Under the pieces are notes generated by a model that did not search any database, had not been told where the DNA came from, and saw only the letters and a program-made list of their open reading frames with translations. Of a DNA stretch of 64,000 nt, positions 31,781-42,226 are shown one piece after another. The stretch lies in contig MU863884.1 of NCBI GenBank assembly GCA_033296885.1, positions 248,001 through 312,000 of the forward strand, written 5' to 3'. Position numbers and translations under genes: made by a program. Source of the stretch: Triangularia verruculosa. Its lineage: Eukaryota; Ascomycota; Sordariomycetes; Sordariales; Podosporaceae. How positions within the stretch are numbered: the first letter of the stretch is position 1; each line of letters begins with the position of its first letter.

Positions 31781-32647
31781 CTACAACTCAACCCCGTAAC
31801 CCCCCCTCTCAGAAAGCCACTCCAACAAAACAATCTCGCTCTCCCCATCACCAACATCCCCCCTCTCTCCCCCTAAAATCGACGACCCCCCTTCATCCCC
31901 CCTATTACCACCCCCACCACCCCCCTCAACCAATTCAACCCCCTCATCTCCCTCACCTCCTTGCAACCCCCCAGCACCATCCACACTTGCCCGGGCACTT
32001 TCATACGCAGGGGGATCCCCTTCCTATCCAGAACCACTATCCCCCGGTACCCCCCGGTACCCCCCGACTCGACTCCCCCCCTTATCGCTACCAACCCGTC
32101 CCCCTAGAACTCGGATCCTGCGAGTTTCTCTCGTGATAGCTAGGGTCCCGACTGCCTGTATAACGTGGCAGAGTATCAACAGAAAAACATCATCCCCTTG
32201 TCCACCATTCCCGCCCTGCTGCCCAATAACGATCCTCCTCATCCCTCCCCATCCCCCGCCCCCAGCAGATCAAGCAGCCATCCTCCCACCAAACCGCCCC
32301 TTTGTCCACCCCCACAGTCCATCAACCAAGCTCCCAACTCCCTTTACCCAGTCCCACAGCCCACTTACCCAGCTGCATAACCCATCTCTCCCGCAGCCCA
32401 AACCAATCATCCCACTCCACAGTGTCTTCACCCAGCTCCACCGTGCCTGTACCCTCCTCCACAGCCATGGCACAATGTCACGACCGTATATCATTAGCAC
32501 GTAGAAAAGCACGAACGCGGCGAAAAAACCGAAGATTTTAAAAAAATCGATGATCTGCTCGTCTATCTCGCCGCGTGACAGCCCTGGTCTGACACTGGCG
32601 GCCGGGTGGCCCCTGGGTTCGTCGGCTGAGGTGGTGATGGCGCGCAT
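31781..32647 (-). CDS. Probable small single-pass membrane protein, exon boundaries uncertain
   Basis: The first exon begins at the ATG at 32647 (MRAITTSADEPRGHPAA). It contains IDEQIIDFFKIFGFFAAFVL followed by FYVLMIYG, a strong transmembrane segment, then a basic Trp-rich region (WLWRRVQARWSWVK). The same reading frame continues to 31781 but is interrupted by stops near 32270 and 32024, both removable by splicing. A likely acceptor (GGATAG at 32029-32024) starts a last exon reading EGDPPAYESARASVDGAGG, then a Gly/Glu-rich tail. PPxY-like PPAYES after a membrane segment suggests a cytosolic tail that could bind WW-domain ubiquitin ligases (inference). GTGAAG and GTAAAG donors in the Trp-rich region are both in phase, so the exact junction is undecided. 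The 3' half lies in an extreme C-rich (plus-strand) tract. Confidence 0.45.
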
Positions 32648-32715
32648 GGTGGTCGACAATACGAGGCGGGGATAGTTGTTCTGGTTGTTGGTGGTGGTGG
32701 TAACGATAGTTGTTG

Positions 32716-32738
32716 TGATGATGATGATGATGATGATG
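32716..32738. repeat. GAT trinucleotide microsatellite
   Basis: Seven consecutive GAT units in the region upstream of the membrane-protein gene, preceded by a GTT/GGT-rich stretch. Confidence 0.8.
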
Positions 32739-32884
32739 AGAGAAGAAGAGAGAGTTTCAGAGGGCGGGCAGAAGATGACCTCTCCTTCAACATGCCCGGC
32801 AAGAACAAGCCAGAGGGTGGGCATGATATGGCCTCCCTCCCTCAACAAATGGCAAGAGCAAGCCATCGTACATGAGGCAAGCAC

Positions 32885-33359
32885 TCCTGTCGTGGATAAG
32901 AAAGGGCGACTACAACTTGGAGGGAATGTCCCAATGGATAGTGCTCAGGCGGTAAGAATAGTGATACATGCCGTGAAGAGCCCAACAAGTCCCCGGCATG
33001 GCTTAGGAAGCATACCTTATCATTATCTTCCAACAATCTTCAGCTATTCTTCAAGGCATGTGTCTTGGAGTGGCGGCCCATTGCCTTCTGCCCACGGCGT
33101 GTGTTGTGCTCTCCTGCTGCTCGTTAAGCAAAGCGTAAGGTACATGGGCAAGAATACGTTGGCAGTCTTGTCGTAGCAGGGGCGACCGGTAGCACTGACA
33201 GATCATTCCAATGGAAAGAATTAGGAAGGCTTGTGACCGTAGGAAAGGATCCTCCGCAGGGGCAACTGACAATTCCTGACCATCCGAAAGTACGGGTTAT
33301 TGGTATAAACTCGGGGTATCCATTGATAAATATTGACTGGTATCAAACTCTCTCTCACT
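32885..33359. other. Intergenic region
   Basis: About 475 bp between the 5' region of the small membrane-protein gene and the 3' end of the quinate repressor homolog. A plus-strand ORF (32676-33176) crosses it, but it depends on the GAT repeat and has no family features. Confidence 0.4.
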
Positions 33360-35837
33360 TCAATACGAAGCCATTGACATCTCGCTGCCTTGCCGTTGCT
33401 GCTGTTGCTGCTCCCATGTCTTCCTACACACCTCCTTCATAAGTCTCTTCGGCGCCATGCGCCCCGTCATGAGCTCGAAAGCCTCAATCGCCATTTCTGC
33501 CACCACCTCTAACCCATCCACGACCACCCAAGATGGCGACATATGATCCCGTACGACATGCATTTGGGCTACCAATGGAGTAACCAGTGGCTCATATGCC
33601 AGCTAGAGTAGTCGAGTTAGCAAACTACATACAATAAAGGTGAGTTACTTGAAGCTTACTTCAACAACGACACCGCCAGTCGGGCTCCTTAGCCAGTCCA
33701 AAGGCATCTCAAAATCAGCGGGTGCGGTTCCGTCCGCACTGACAGCCGGAACACAGGAGATCACCATAGTAGGCGGTTGGTAAGCCCGGGGCCAGGGCTC
33801 CGAAAGCGATGAAAGGACCCGGCAGATATCGTGTGACCCTCCGCTGAGCTGCTTCCCACCTGTGATCCCCTGTGCCAAGGCCCAGTCGTTAAAGTGCTTT
33901 GCAACTTGGTTGGCATTCTGGACCGTCCGGTTGTAGATAAAAATGTTGCGGCACCCTAGCTGAATGAGGGCATAAATGGCAGCTCTGGCCATGCCACCAG
34001 CACCGATAACCAGAGCAGTGGTTTTCGATGGCTGAACATAGTTTCGTGGGCTGATGGCCCTCCGAAGACATGTCAGAATGGAGCTCCAGTCAGTATTATC
34101 GCCAAAGAACTCTCTTGCTGGCCCCGCCTTATTTCGCGAGTTGGCATGGTCCAAAATGGCGCTCGTCTTACCCCTGAGCGGCAGTAGCACATTGACAGCC
34201 CCTATCGCCGTGGCGTGGTGGCTCTTGACCTTGAGGTGAGGCATGATAGCCACTTTGAAAGGGGCTGTCAGACTGGCACCACCAAAGGAATCTGACAGAC
34301 AGATCTGGTTCAGCCTGTCGATTGTGGAGCATGTCACATCTTGGAACGTATGCGGCATCCCAGAGAAGTCGTAGGCGGCGCTGTGCATGGCTGGCGATAG
34401 CGAATATGATACATGCGAGCCGAGCACGTAGAACTGTAGCGGATCCAACAGAAATTGGCGGAAAAGGAGTTCGTAAGAATGGTAGTAGGTCGAGACGGTG
34501 GCGAGATGGTCGCGTTCGTTCTCCATATCCGGGTGCTTTACAGGATTCAGAATCCTGCTTTGTAGGGGTGTCCTGACGCCCAGAACGGAAAAGTCGTATG
34601 CCACCAGAGGTGGTTTAGGATCTGGTAGGGTTTCCTGTAGCCTCTTCTTGAAGCCTTCCAGAAGTTCCGCTGGGCTGTCATTCGTGCAGAAGCGAACCAT
34701 CCGTACCACCTCGCATCCCAGACTCTGAGCTCTTTTGTAATTTTCGACTTGTCTGTCGTCCTGCCATGAGAGCGCCCCAAAGCCCATATACCAGAAATTT
34801 CCAATGATCTTTGACCGTCCCCTGTGCCGTAGTACTCTGTCCACGAACTCGTCGTCGCGCTGCAGATCCAAGCTGATGTAGTCCACGCCTAGCCGGAGAC
34901 CCAGCTCCAGTAAATCGGTGTCCATGATGTTCTTTTCCTCTGGGGTCCTCCTGCGCTCTCCTCGAGGATTTTCTTCGACATGGTAGATAATTGGAACCCC
35001 TAGTTTTCTCCTTAATAGAGCAATTTGTCTGGCAATGACATTCATGAGGTCGTCTGGCCAGTGGTCGATAATAAACTCGACACAGTCCCCTCTCGCCTCG
35101 AAATCCTCCAACTCCATATCCATATCCATCAAATAAGACAACCTCAGCCGTAAGGCGTAGGAGTACGATCGAAATTCTGGTGGTACCGAGCTCACCGAGA
35201 ACGGGCTCTCCAACCATGCCTTGGTGGCACCCCTCCCTGTCACAATATCCAGAAATCTTGTAAAGTCTTCCCTAGCACTGAGAAGCTTTGAAGGCCCAGA
35301 CTGTCGGCCACTCAGCGGCGTGCTGGCCCCCGAACTGGCCCCCGAGATGTGACCCCCAGACTTGTTTGGTGGGTCGTAAAGGTTGTAGTACTCAAAGTTG
35401 GAGCAGCTCCTGTGCCTCTCGTCTGCCTTCAAAAGCTGTTGAAGGTCGGCAGCGTCTAGGTGTCTGGCAATCTGCTCCTTTTCACGGTGGATGTAGACAA
35501 TTGGGTTGGTGCTGGAATACTGTCTCAGAGCATCCTGAGCCTCTTCTGTCAAACTGCTCATGCCGCACTCAATGACACATCCGGTCCTGTTGTTGTCCAA
35601 CATCCGCTTGAAGACTTCGATATCCTGCCTAGCAAAGGCCTCCCTGCCGTGGCGGGCCAAGTACTCACCACGCGATAGCCCCGTGGTTTTCTCGAAATAG
35701 TGCTCTTCTGTGACCAGACGCCGGCGTAAGTGAAGAGCTCCCATGAATCCTAGAGTCCGTTTCCCTGCCCCGCGACATCCAACAAGGACGATGGATGAGT
35801 TCGCCTCAAAGGCCCGTTCATTCTTTGGAGGAGCCAT
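33360..35837 (-). CDS. qa-1S: Quinate pathway repressor homolog (QutR/qa-1S type, AROM-derived)
   Basis: Two exons, 35837-33660 and 33602-33360; the 57-nt intron (GTAAGC donor, TTGCTAAC branch, CTCTAG acceptor) joins GGVVVE to LAYEPLVTPL. 806 residues. The order matches the three C-terminal AROM enzymes: shikimate-kinase-like (P-loop GCRGAGKRT, residues 20-28, with Arg after the Lys where kinases have Ser/Thr), type I dehydroquinase-like (FIIDHWPDDLMNVIARQIAL; YISLDLQRDDEFVD; KIIGNFWYMG), and shikimate-dehydrogenase-like (VSYSLSPAMHSAAYDFSG; GASLTAPFK; GDNTDW; VIGAGGMARAAIYAL). In Aspergillus QutR and Neurospora qa-1S this fusion represses quinate utilisation by binding the activator. It is somewhat shorter than the roughly 900 residues I recall for those, at the N-terminus. 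No other quinate gene is in the window. Confidence 0.88.
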
Positions 35838-36900
35838 GGCCGGCAGATGTTATCGGAGCGTATGTGTGAAGATGGTCCTCAACTTGGTGGTCTCTTGTGG
35901 TATCGATGTGGCACCGTGAGCTGGACCATTGGTGCGTGAATGTTGGATGAAAAGTTGAGACGAAGACTGGCTTCAGACGGTGGTCCCCTGGTGCTTGATT
36001 TGTGAAGCAGACAGAATGATAGTATCAGACACAATTCAGGCCGCAGATGAAAGCCCGACTCGCCATCTTGACCATTGGAATGTCGGCAGATTGGTCGGGA
36101 CTCTCATGCGGGAAAATGTAGACCCTGCATTCGTCCGTCCCCCGCAACAGACGCTGCAGCAGCGGGACTCGGGTGCCGGGTCGTCGGCGTTAGTGGATCT
36201 CTGCCCCCCGCTTCAGCGCATTGAGCCCTAGCAAAGCCCCAGGAAACGTGCAGGTTTTGCGGGGAACATGGCAGTGACAACGGGAGATAAAAAAAACATT
36301 GGGAGAAATGAATTGAATAAAGTCAGTGGCCAATCATTAAAAGATAGTTTATAGGCCTGGAAAAATATCGAGAACACCTTAAAAGGTAGTAACAAGCCAT
36401 AGGAAGTTGGTTGATAGGCCTTTTCTACTATTGTCAAGGTGTGAGCCTGGCTGATACTCCGTCGAGCTCCACTCGATTCATGCTGAATAATGGCCATGTC
36501 AGAGTGGCCAAATTGCTTGTACGATATCTCAACTGATAGAGACATGTTCACAGTAAGGTAGGTATGGAACGAGCACATGTGATCGTGTCTGATCGATGTT
36601 CTGTTGCCCTGTCCGTAGACGTTGAATTCCAGGGGCGCTTCCGGGGCACTGGTTCGGGCCGGCGTCGCTAGAAGAGCCCCGGAGGCATGGGCCCGAGCCC
36701 CCGCGATTTTCCTGGCAAATGGAATTGGCAAATGGCCAGTTCCATGCGAGTGTGCAAAGTCCCCGCCTTCGGCACTGCGCTTTTCTCCTGCCCATCTCTA
36801 CACCTTGTTTTCCTCCGAAATAACGGCATTGGCTGGCTTTATTCTGGGCTGCTCCCTCCCTTCCCTGTGGATAAAGTATTTGTTCCGATCTCAAAAGTCT
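35838..36900. other. Divergent intergenic region with a second block of TTTAAA-type repeats
   Basis: Contains the promoters of the quinate repressor homolog (minus) and the zinc-cluster regulator (plus). The segment 36325-36435 (ATTAAAAGATAGTTTATAGG, ACACCTTAAAAGG, TTGATAGGCC) resembles the array at 31140-31480. Longer ORFs here are compositional. Confidence 0.5.
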
Positions 36901-38109
36901 ATGGGCCCCGCCTGTTCCGAAGTCCCAGGAAAAATGGAGTTTGCCCTCAAGGAAGCAGCAAATCGCGGTGACTACCACCACCAACAGCAGCAGCAGCACG
37001 CCCCCCTAGCCAACACCGGCCCCGTCTCCGGTGCTACCGCTTCCGGCCGTCCGCCTCCGCTTCCGCCAGCTAGTGACACCGGAGCCGATGCCGGGAGTGA
37101 GCCTCCGGCGAATCCCCGCAAGAGAAAGAAGGCTTCCCGTGCGTAAGTATTCTCTTGGTGTCTCACTCCGCCCTCATGCGTGATCCCGTCACTCATACCA
37201 TCTCGTAGCTGTGACTTTTGCCATGTCAACCACCAGCCATGTGACAATGGCAAGCCAAAATGCAGTGTCTGTACCAAGCATAATAAGCCATGTTTGTATC
37301 TACGCCCTACCAAAAGACGTGGGCCTCAAAAAGGCTACCGTACTGCGCTCAACACCTACAAGGAGAGCGCTGCGGCATGGGGAGTGGTCTTGGACGCCAT
37401 CCCCGGTCTTGATGCCTTGATAGAGGGTCATTTGAAGGGGAGTGCTGGGAAAGGCATGATCACCGCCATCAAAGACTCGAATCAGCAGGAGGCTTTGATC
37501 ACCAAATGGCAACAGAGTTCAGTCTTCAAAGCCTTTTTTGGTCACAATGGCCCAACACCCACTCCCTCAACAGACAACAACAACAACAACAATAATAACA
37601 ACGCCACAAATACCCAGCCTACCGTCTTACCATCAAAAGAGGTCGACGAAGAAGAGGTACCAGAAGAGCCCCCGGCCCGACCACCACCAGCAAAGAGGGC
37701 AACACTACAGCCTCCGGCCCCAAGAAGCCAGTCAGCTTCTAGCTTCGTGGTACCAGAGCAACCAAGAACACCAATACAGTTCCCCCAACTCGGCTCTCCA
37801 TTCCAACCAAAAGATTCTGCCAGCTTGTCAGACATTGTAGCAAAGGATGCTGCTCAAGCGTAAGTTTCTCTCACCATTTCACTACCAAAACTCTTAACTG
37901 ACGAAACGAACAGCGCAACAAGAACCTCCCAAACCCTCGCCTCCCTAGGCTTCGCCCCAGACGAAACAATAGCAGATTTCTACAGCATGGGCTCCAACCC
38001 AGAACCAATAGCCGACTCCAACGACCCAGACTTTGACCCCTCCCTCGGCAGCGAGTCTGAGCAAAGGGCGTACTATGAGCTGCTAATGGGGAGGGCTTTC
38101 CCTGGATGA
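36901..38109 (+). CDS. Zn(II)2Cys6 transcription factor
   Basis: Three exons: 36901-37142, 37209-37859 and 37914-38109 (introns 66 and 54 nt, both in phase); 362 residues. A second in-frame ATG at 36934 has an equally good context. An N-terminal Gln/Pro-rich region and a basic nuclear-localisation-like NPRKRKKASRA precede the binuclear zinc cluster: CDFC, PC, KC, SVC and KPC give C-x2-C-x6-C-x6-C-x2-C-x6-C at residues 82, 85, 92, 99, 102 and 109. The usual basic residues between the second and third Cys are replaced by HVNHQP, similar in style to the Ert1/AcuK class (resemblance only). KRRGPQKGYR follows the cluster. The middle carries an Asn run (AAC/AAT repeat, 37570-37600) and proline-rich stretches; the C-terminus is acidic and may activate. 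Targets unknown. Confidence 0.85.
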
Positions 38110-39175
38110 TTCCCAGGCATCATCAGCATTAGCTCTAAAATAAAGCTACCCGGTCATCAATGGCTTCGGGTGCCACTTGTATGATATCACTTTGCCACGA
38201 AGATAATATTTCGTGAGAATGAGGTGAGTCGGACCACCTTTCACCTCTACCACATACCCTCGCATATCTCAGAACCAAGAGGACTAACTGAAAAGAAGGA
38301 AATAGACTCCAGAGCAGGAAACGAGGGGCGATTCTCACGTCATGCAGTTTGAGGGGCGGCATCCTGGAAAACGTAACTTTTTTGTACAACAAACATTTAG
38401 AAATTTGATACCCATAAACAATACTTTTTTTTCTTTCTACGCTGCAACAAAAGGTTTCTAGCGAGACAAACAGCCTGCCTACCTGCCTACTTACTTACCT
38501 GCCTATCCAACTCATAGCCGCACAGGAACAACAACAACACGTCCCACAACAAATAACTATCTAGCCACATCCTCCCTGTGAAATTCGACAGCCCCTATCA
38601 CACAAGCCGAACTTCTACAAGGTCCAGTTCCACCTTGTATAACGGCAGTGTTGTAAATAGAACAGAGCCTTTTTGCACAATTGCACTCCCTACCTTAACC
38701 TCTCGCACTATGTACCTTTTTTTTTGGAAACTCCCGAAACTCGACCACTTTTAACAATCAAGGTAGGTACTCAGCTATCGATACTTTCTTAAGAGAAAAG
38801 AAAAAACGAGGCTACATTATTTTTCTGGATCCCAACTACTTTTATCTTTCTTTACTCTTTAGAAACATTGAAAAAAAGATCTGAAAACACACGCTTCGAT
38901 TCCCGACAGAAAAACATCCGCTTTCTGTCTCTGTCCTATCAAACCTACGTAGGTAATCATAAGGTACGAACCAAAAATACTAACATCTACTAATACAAAA
39001 AAACAAAACCAAAAAAACAATTTTTCGATACACATTCCCACATACGCTTCTCTTTTTATTTCCGCTTTTTATTTATCCCCCCCTTTTTCCCTGTCCTTTT
39101 TTCCCATCCGTAATCCCCTTCGCCTTCCCCATCCTACCCTACCCTACCTTAACCTACCTTCCCCCCCGTACCCAC
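38110..39175. other. Convergent intergenic region, low complexity
   Basis: About 1.07 kb of 3' flanking sequence with A/T homopolymers, an ACCTGCCT/ACTTACTT repeat (about 38475-38515) and pyrimidine-rich tracts. No gene or RNA recognised. Confidence 0.5.
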
Positions 39176-42100
39176 CTAAATCCCCATCTCCCCATGCAAC
39201 TCCCCCAACAACCTCTCAAACTCCTCCCTCTCCCTCTTCTCCACCACCACACCCACATCCTCCAGCAACTCCTCCCCTATCCTTCCCTCACCACCAACCG
39301 CCCTGATGATCCCCCACGCTCTCCTAAACTCGTCTCGAATCTTGACAATCCCATTATGCGTCACCGTCCTCGCAACATTATGCTCCAGCTCAAACGGATC
39401 CTCAATCGCAATCAAATACCGATTCCTAACCTCCTTATACTCCTGATTCCCCGCTTGCGGCATCGTCGGAGCAGCAGCAGCAGTACTCGAAGCCGCAGCA
39501 CTACTCGACGACGACATCCCATCCCCCCTCGCCTCCAGCACCGTCCTCGCCCCCGTCCACCCCTTCTGTTGCTTCGTCAACAACCCCCCCGGAGTCCTCA
39601 ACGAAATCACATCCCGTCCCCAATCAAACCCGTTCCCCACCCGATGGTTATTGACCGCGTAATACTGGAAAAACCCACGAAGCAACTGCCCGATCGACTC
39701 CCGATTCCGAGTTATCTTATCCTCCTGCGCCAGCCTTTGGATCTCTTCCTCGTCGCGCCAGAAACGGACGTGGTAGCCTTTGCACATGTACGTGGCCTCG
39801 TACTCCGCCGGCGTCATGTCCGGTCTCGGCGGCGGGGCGAGTTGTTGGAGGTTCGGCAGGACAAACGGCTTGGCGACGTTGATGAGGTAGTGTATCATCA
39901 TGATGGCGAACCCATAGCTCCCCAGCGTGCCGCGGTAGGGGGTGTTGATCTGCCGGACCTTGGCCCAGTGCTTGACGAATAGAATTAATGGTCTGACGCG
40001 GGGGTCGCAGTGCGAGTAACAGCGGAGGAGGGTCGTGTTTTGCAGGGCGAGGTGAGCCGAGAAGTTGATGTCGCACTGGACGCCAACGCCGGACTTGGGG
40101 AATTCCAGACGGTCGCGGTAAGGATCCCTGGGTTGGTTGGGCGACTTTGCGGCCGGGTCGCCTAGTTGTTTGATGGTTGACATGAGCTCTGTATGTTGAT
40201 CTGGTAGGGGAACGATCAAGCCGGTTTTGTCCTTTGACATTGGCCCTTGGAGCAGGGCGATGTAGCACCTGGCCATGCTTGCGGCCCGTCCCTGATACAG
40301 CCCTTTCTGCAGGCATTGTTCATAGTCGTGGGCAAGCTGGAGGCTCTTGTGCCTTTTCGCCACGGCTCCCAACGTCAATATATGTTGTGATTTGACGAAC
40401 TCATCAACTTCCGCCTGAATCTCCGTGTTCCAGATGCCGTTGATGTAGTGCTGAATGAGAATAGGCAATATCGGATCCTTATCCGACGGTACGTCGTCAG
40501 CTCCCAGCTGCTGAAGCAACTTGTGTGCCCGCCTGTGGTAGGCGGCAGCAGACTCATGCGGCGCCTGCGAGAGGCGGAGGAGTTCAAGAGACGGAATACG
40601 TTTCAGTTCATGTTCGCAAAAAGCCCAGAGTTCTTTCTGGTAGCTCAGCGGGTCCTGACCCACGCAGCTGCGGTCGAGAAGTTCCTCCCAACGCCTCAAG
40701 GTGAAAAGGGCACGTTCCTCCATGGAGTCGTTCTTTTCCTGTACTGTCCGGTCATTCCACGCCTCGGCCAGCATCTGCCCTTCGATTTGGAAGAAAACGC
40801 TCTGGAGGGTACGCGGCAACCTCGAACCTAGAAGATCGTATTCATTCAGGCTTTTGCAGTTCAAGAGTCTGTCTCGAACCTTGGCATGGCTAAGGCCCCG
40901 CACGAAGGCCAGGCAGACCCGATTGAGAAGCTCGATATCCTCGGGCTTCATCGTTGCCATGTTGGAATGGGTGATGTCATGCCCCCCAAGCTTCCCAAGA
41001 ACCTTCTTGGCAGCATTGTAGTACTTTTGTAAACTCCGCCCATCTTGCTGAAGGGATCCAAGCAGTTGTTCGGGAGTGGACGCTCTAATTTCCTCGCCAG
41101 CATGTGCCGGCGTTTGACTTTGGCTTTCGTTGCGCGGCGGCTGTGTCTCTTCAACGTCGGGCTGAGGATCAGCCTCATCGTGCACCTCCTCCACGTCAAC
41201 CTCATCCCCCACCATGCCCTTTTCCCAATTCTCTCTTTCCTTCAATAGTGCCGCGCGAAGCTCTTCGGGCGGTCTTTCGCAGATTTTGATGATGGGCACT
41301 CTGGTCCGGGACAGGAGTCGAACACCAAGGCCGAGGTCGAGAAAAGCCCTTTCAAGCAATCTGGGAATCGGCGAGTCTGGAGCCTCAGGCTGAGGGAGTG
41401 ACATTGGGGAAAGCAATCCCAGGTCCATATCCGCATCTTTGGTTGCATATCCAGCCATGAGACTCCCGAAGCACTTAAGCTGAACGCTCTCGTATGGAAA
41501 CCACAAGCGGCCAGCTTGTGCATTCTCAAACTGTGTGATAACATCTCGAGCAACACTCTCGATCCTCGCTCTAAAGTTCTCCTTCTCTCGAATATCACTG
41601 ATGTCAATCTCGGCATTAGCGATGACCGTGTTGCAGAGAGTCTCCAGGTATTGTGCCTGTGCCAGAGTTTCCCCTGAAAAAGGATTCCATATTGCCTGGC
41701 CCGGGGAGCGTGGTGGCCGGTTCCTAAACCGAGGTGACTGAAGGTCAGGCCGCACAAATGATGGGAGATCTGAGTCAGGAACCGTCATGGGCCCGTGGTA
41801 TGATCGAGTGGCTTGGTGCCGGGGTTGTGTGTAAGGAACGCCTTGTCCTTGATTAGGTGGACGGAAGGTAGCCGAGTGGGGGCGATTAGCTTGCCCATCT
41901 CCCTGATGGCCATGGCCACGCTGCTGTTGACTATACTGGTTCTGTCGTTGATGCTGACTTTGACTATGCTGGTGATGGGGGCGGAAGCCAGGTTGTGGTT
42001 GAGCTTGTGGCCTGGTGTCTATGGGGATGGTGAGCTGAGCAGACAATTGGCGACGCTCTTTTTGATTGAGGCGCTTCTGGCGCTTCTGACCAGAGGCATC

Positions 42101-42226
42101 CACCACCACCTGAGTCTCGGCAATGAATTCCTGCGGCCCATTGGAGGTGTCTTGGTTTGTGATGATCATGTTCTTCAGGCGATCCTCGAGGCTCTCACCA
42201 GCCGGATCAGATGGCGGTTTTGCCAT
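39176..42226 (-). CDS. Non-canonical nucleotidyltransferase (Cid1/TUTase-type) with large insertion in the catalytic domain
   Basis: 1016 residues, single exon. N-terminal 180 residues are Gln/His/Pro-rich and disordered. The nucleotidyltransferase core starts at CFGSLMAGYATKDADMDLGL (Gly254-Ser255, Asp265, Asp267), followed by the beta strand RTRVPIIKICERPP (308-320). The third catalytic Asp appears only at GVGVQCDINF (Asp719), then LQNTTLLRCY, ILFVKHWAKVRQIN and GTLGSYGFAIMMIHYLI (PAP/25A-associated domain) and GQLLRGFFQYYAVNN. The roughly 390 residues between (325-712) form an acidic linker and a long helical region. Family members add uridines or adenines to RNA 3' ends and so mark RNAs for decay or maturation. 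The complete GS..DxD..D set predicts activity; nucleotide preference cannot be told. Confidence 0.85.
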   Translation of the reverse strand: MAKPPSDPAGESLEDRLKNMIITNQDTSNGPQEFIAETQVVVDASGQKRQKRLNQKERRQLSAQLTIPIDTRPQAQPQPGFRPHHQHSQSQHQRQNQYSQQQRGHGHQGDGQANRPHSATFRPPNQGQGVPYTQPRHQATRSYHGPMTVPDSDLPSFVRPDLQSPRFRNRPPRSPGQAIWNPFSGETLAQAQYLETLCNTVIANAEIDISDIREKENFRARIESVARDVITQFENAQAGRLWFPYESVQLKCFGSLMAGYATKDADMDLGLLSPMSLPQPEAPDSPIPRLLERAFLDLGLGVRLLSRTRVPIIKICERPPEELRAALLKERENWEKGMVGDEVDVEEVHDEADPQPDVEETQPPRNESQSQTPAHAGEEIRASTPEQLLGSLQQDGRSLQKYYNAAKKVLGKLGGHDITHSNMATMKPEDIELLNRVCLAFVRGLSHAKVRDRLLNCKSLNEYDLLGSRLPRTLQSVFFQIEGQMLAEAWNDRTVQEKNDSMEERALFTLRRWEELLDRSCVGQDPLSYQKELWAFCEHELKRIPSLELLRLSQAPHESAAAYHRRAHKLLQQLGADDVPSDKDPILPILIQHYINGIWNTEIQAEVDEFVKSQHILTLGAVAKRHKSLQLAHDYEQCLQKGLYQGRAASMARCYIALLQGPMSKDKTGLIVPLPDQHTELMSTIKQLGDPAAKSPNQPRDPYRDRLEFPKSGVGVQCDINFSAHLALQNTTLLRCYSHCDPRVRPLILFVKHWAKVRQINTPYRGTLGSYGFAIMMIHYLINVAKPFVLPNLQQLAPPPRPDMTPAEYEATYMCKGYHVRFWRDEEEIQRLAQEDKITRNRESIGQLLRGFFQYYAVNNHRVGNGFDWGRDVISLRTPGGLLTKQQKGWTGARTVLEARGDGMSSSSSAAASSTAAAAPTMPQAGNQEYKEVRNRYLIAIEDPFELEHNVARTVTHNGIVKIRDEFRRAWGIIRAVGGEGRIGEELLEDVGVVVEKREREEFERLLGELHGEMGI

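Noticed and set aside
31873..32094. Alternative frame reading YRGIVVLDRKG suggesting a frameshift in the membrane-protein gene
   Set aside because: The membrane exon and the PPAYES exon are already in the same frame. The alternative frame starts after a stop with no ATG, so a splice explains the gap better than an indel.
32676..33176. 166-codon plus-strand ORF
   Set aside because: Begins in the GAT microsatellite, giving a methionine run, and opposes the promoter of the membrane-protein gene; no family traits.
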